6,456 nt of DNA. Origin: Candidatus Latescibacterota bacterium. GTDB lineage: Bacteria; JAAXHH01; JACQVL01. This document shows positions 5,294-6,456 of the stretch, piece after piece. Position 1 is the stretch's first letter. Every line of letters begins with the position of its first letter. Both the position numbers and the translations under genes were made by a program. The stretch lies in assembly GCA_016209865.1 (NCBI GenBank), contig JACQVL010000095.1, positions 1 through 6,456 on the forward strand, in the 5' to 3' direction. The notes beneath the pieces are model-generated. The model saw only the letters and a list, made by a program, of their open reading frames with translations, was not told where the DNA came from and ran no database searches.

Positions 5294-5582
5294 ACTCAAT
5301 CTCTCGCAGTTGCTGGAGTTTCTGTTCCAACCGTTGCTTCAGGTGATACTCCCCCGCCCACCGCACATATTCCTCGTCATGGCCGTCCAGGTCTTCTGCG
5401 GTCAGATGCGCGATAAAATACTCAGACGTGACCTGATACTTCTGCTCAAACGGTCTTAACCGATTGCTGGCCATCTCTAAAGCTAGTTCATATCGTGCGA
5501 TTTCAGCCTCAATCGCTGATTTAACCAGATGAACGATGTCACTCTCTTCGTGGCTTGATTTGACGTAAATAGTCGCACTCAT
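5250..5582 (-). CDS. small helical protein, probable antitoxin-type companion of the TumE-like ORF
   Basis: A 110-residue, charged, mostly helical protein. Helix-forming stretches are at about 12-50 (ending RLRPFEQKYQ) and 75-97. The segment FEQKYQVTSEYFIAHLTAEDLDG (45-67) followed by DEEYVRWAGEYHLKQRLEQKL (69-89) is the typical layout of small proteins encoded directly upstream of DUF6516/TumE-type toxins. This is recalled resemblance, not a database hit. ATG 5582 is chosen because GGGGG lies 7 nt upstream and it removes 17 lysine/arginine/glycine-rich residues encoded by the purine-rich spacer after ruvB (an in-frame TTG at 5633 would include them). The 3' end overlaps the truncated toxin ORF by 44 nt. 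It begins 43 bp after the ruvB stop and may ride on that transcript. If its toxin is broken, it may be an orphan antitoxin. Confidence 0.6.
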   Translation of the reverse strand: MSATIYVKSSHEESDIVHLVKSAIEAEIARYELALEMASNRLRPFEQKYQVTSEYFIAHLTAEDLDGHDEEYVRWAGEYHLKQRLEQKLQQLREIEYGHPDVLQSPERGD

Positions 5583-5625
5583 GTCGAGCCCCCTTCGGTC
5601 TTTCCCTTTTCCCCTTTTCGCCCCA

Positions 5626-6456
5626 CTACTCAAACAACTCCGCTTGCTTTGTCTGGGGCTTCATCAAGCCCAGGTGCTGGTACGCTAACTCCGTCACCAT
5701 CCGTCCGCGCGGGGTGCGCTTGATGTACCCCTGGAGGATGAGGTACGGCTCGTACACCTCCTCCAACGTCTCGCTCTCCTCCCCGACGGCCACCGCGATC
5801 GTGCCTAAGCCGACCGGCCCGCCGTTGTACTTCTGGATGATCGTGGACAAGATCAGCCGGTCCATCGCGTCCAGGCCCTCCTCATCCACCTCGAACATCT
5901 TCAGCGCCGCGTCCGCCACCGCCTGCGTGATCCGCCCATCCACCTTCACCTGCGCGTAGTCCCGGACGCGCCGGAGCAGCCGGTTGGCGACGCGCGGAGT
6001 CCCGCGAGACCGCCGGGCGATCTCCATCGTCCCGCCCTCATCGACTTCCACTTTCAGGATGCGCGCCGCCCGCCGGATGATCAGGTAGAGTTCTTCGGGG
6101 GTGTAGTAGTCGAGCCGGAGCACCACCCCGAACCGGGCGCGGAGCGGGGAGGTGAGCAGGCCCGACCGGGTCGTCGCGCCGACGAGGGTGAACTGCTGAA
6201 GGTCGAGCCGCAGCGACCGGGCGCTCGGGCCTTTGTCGATGATGATGTCAATCGCAAAGTCCTCCATCGCGGAGTACATGTGTTCCTCGACGACGTGGTT
6301 CAGCCGGTGGATCTCGTCGATGAAGAACACGTCGTGCTTCCGGAGGTTCGTCAGCAGTCCGGCTAAGTCGGCGGGACGTTCGAGCGCCGGGCCGGAGGTC
6401 GACCGCATCTCCACCCCCATCTCGTGGGACAGGATGGTGGCGAGCGTCGTCTTGCC
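5626..6456 (-). CDS. ruvB: Holliday junction branch-migration ATPase RuvB (5' end outside window)
   Basis: RuvB is the hexameric AAA+ motor that drives branch migration with RuvA. The visible 276 residues begin inside Walker A (GKTTLA) and continue with Walker [10 protein letters not shown] (44-52), sensor 1 GATTRSG (93-99) and the SPLRARFG segment (103-110). The sensor-2 motif [18 protein letters not shown] follows, then the C-terminal winged-helix part with [15 protein letters not shown] and the terminal RTPRGR signature. The gene ends KQAELFE at TAG 5628-5626. Roughly the first 60 codons lie beyond 6456. In many bacteria DUF2905 and queA follow directly; here about 1.2 kb of small genes intervenes. 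Confidence 0.97.
   Translation of the reverse strand, partial: GKTTLATILSHEMGVEMRSTSGPALERPADLAGLLTNLRKHDVFFIDEIHRLNHVVEEHMYSAMEDFAIDIIIDKGPSARSLRLDLQQFTLVGATTRSGLLTSPLRARFGVVLRLDYYTPEELYLIIRRAARILKVEVDEGGTMEIARRSRGTPRVANRLLRRVRDYAQVKVDGRITQAVADAALKMFEVDEEGLDAMDRLILSTIIQKYNGGPVGLGTIAVAVGEESETLEEVYEPYLILQGYIKRTPRGRMVTELAYQHLGLMKPQTKQAELFE

Noticed and set aside
1-6456. CRISPR array, tRNA or rRNA gene, complete insertion sequence
   Set aside because: No regularly spaced repeats with spacers, no cloverleaf-like segment with a TTC-motif arm, and no transposase-like ORF were recognised on either strand.

Overview
The window is a compact, GC-rich stretch of bacterial chromosome in which every supported gene lies on the minus strand, so it reads biologically from right to left. 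In transcription order it holds: the 3' part of ruvB (Holliday-junction motor); a lower-GC island of small genes resembling two type II toxin-antitoxin modules; a small DUF2905 membrane protein; queA (queuosine tRNA modification); ispD and ispF (MEP isoprenoid pathway); parA and parB (chromosome segregation); and, behind its own promoter, the first 41 codons of what looks like an M23-type envelope peptidase. The ruvB/DUF2905/queA and parA/parB/envelope-gene neighbourhoods, the GC-rich coding and the short heptanucleotide tracts suggest a Nitrospirota-like or NC10-like bacterium. That is a guess from gene order and protein style; no 16S or other marker is present.

Right part (5626-6456): ruvB enters truncated exactly at its Walker A motif and runs to its normal stop. 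Middle right (4436-5582): in order, a 110-residue protein that resembles companions of DUF6516/TumE-type toxins, an overlapping 57-codon ORF that looks like the first half of a TumE/DUF6516 protein and stops abruptly, about 100 bp of AT-rich non-coding DNA with a near-palindrome and repeated AGTGGGGAA motifs, a BrnT-like toxin with a conserved C-terminal half but an aberrant N-terminus, and a partner antitoxin-like gene. A 15-bp perfect inverted repeat (20/21 with its extension, plus a further 8-bp match outside it) ties the broken end of the TumE-like ORF to the aberrant part of the BrnT-like gene. This is the most unusual structure in the window.

Left part (1-4432): a tightly packed housekeeping run. 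DUF2905-queA overlap by 4 nt, queA-ispD are 1 nt apart, ispD-ispF overlap by 11 nt and parA-parB overlap by 8 nt. A six-unit heptanucleotide tract lies between ispF and parA and encodes the last residues and stop codon of IspF. A second heptad tract follows parB, and then a near-consensus sigma-70-type promoter faces the last gene. No consensus parS site was seen.

The core genes are ordinary. The interest is in how toxin-antitoxin modules have been inserted into, and apparently rearranged within, what is probably an ancestral ruvB-DUF2905-queA-isp operon.
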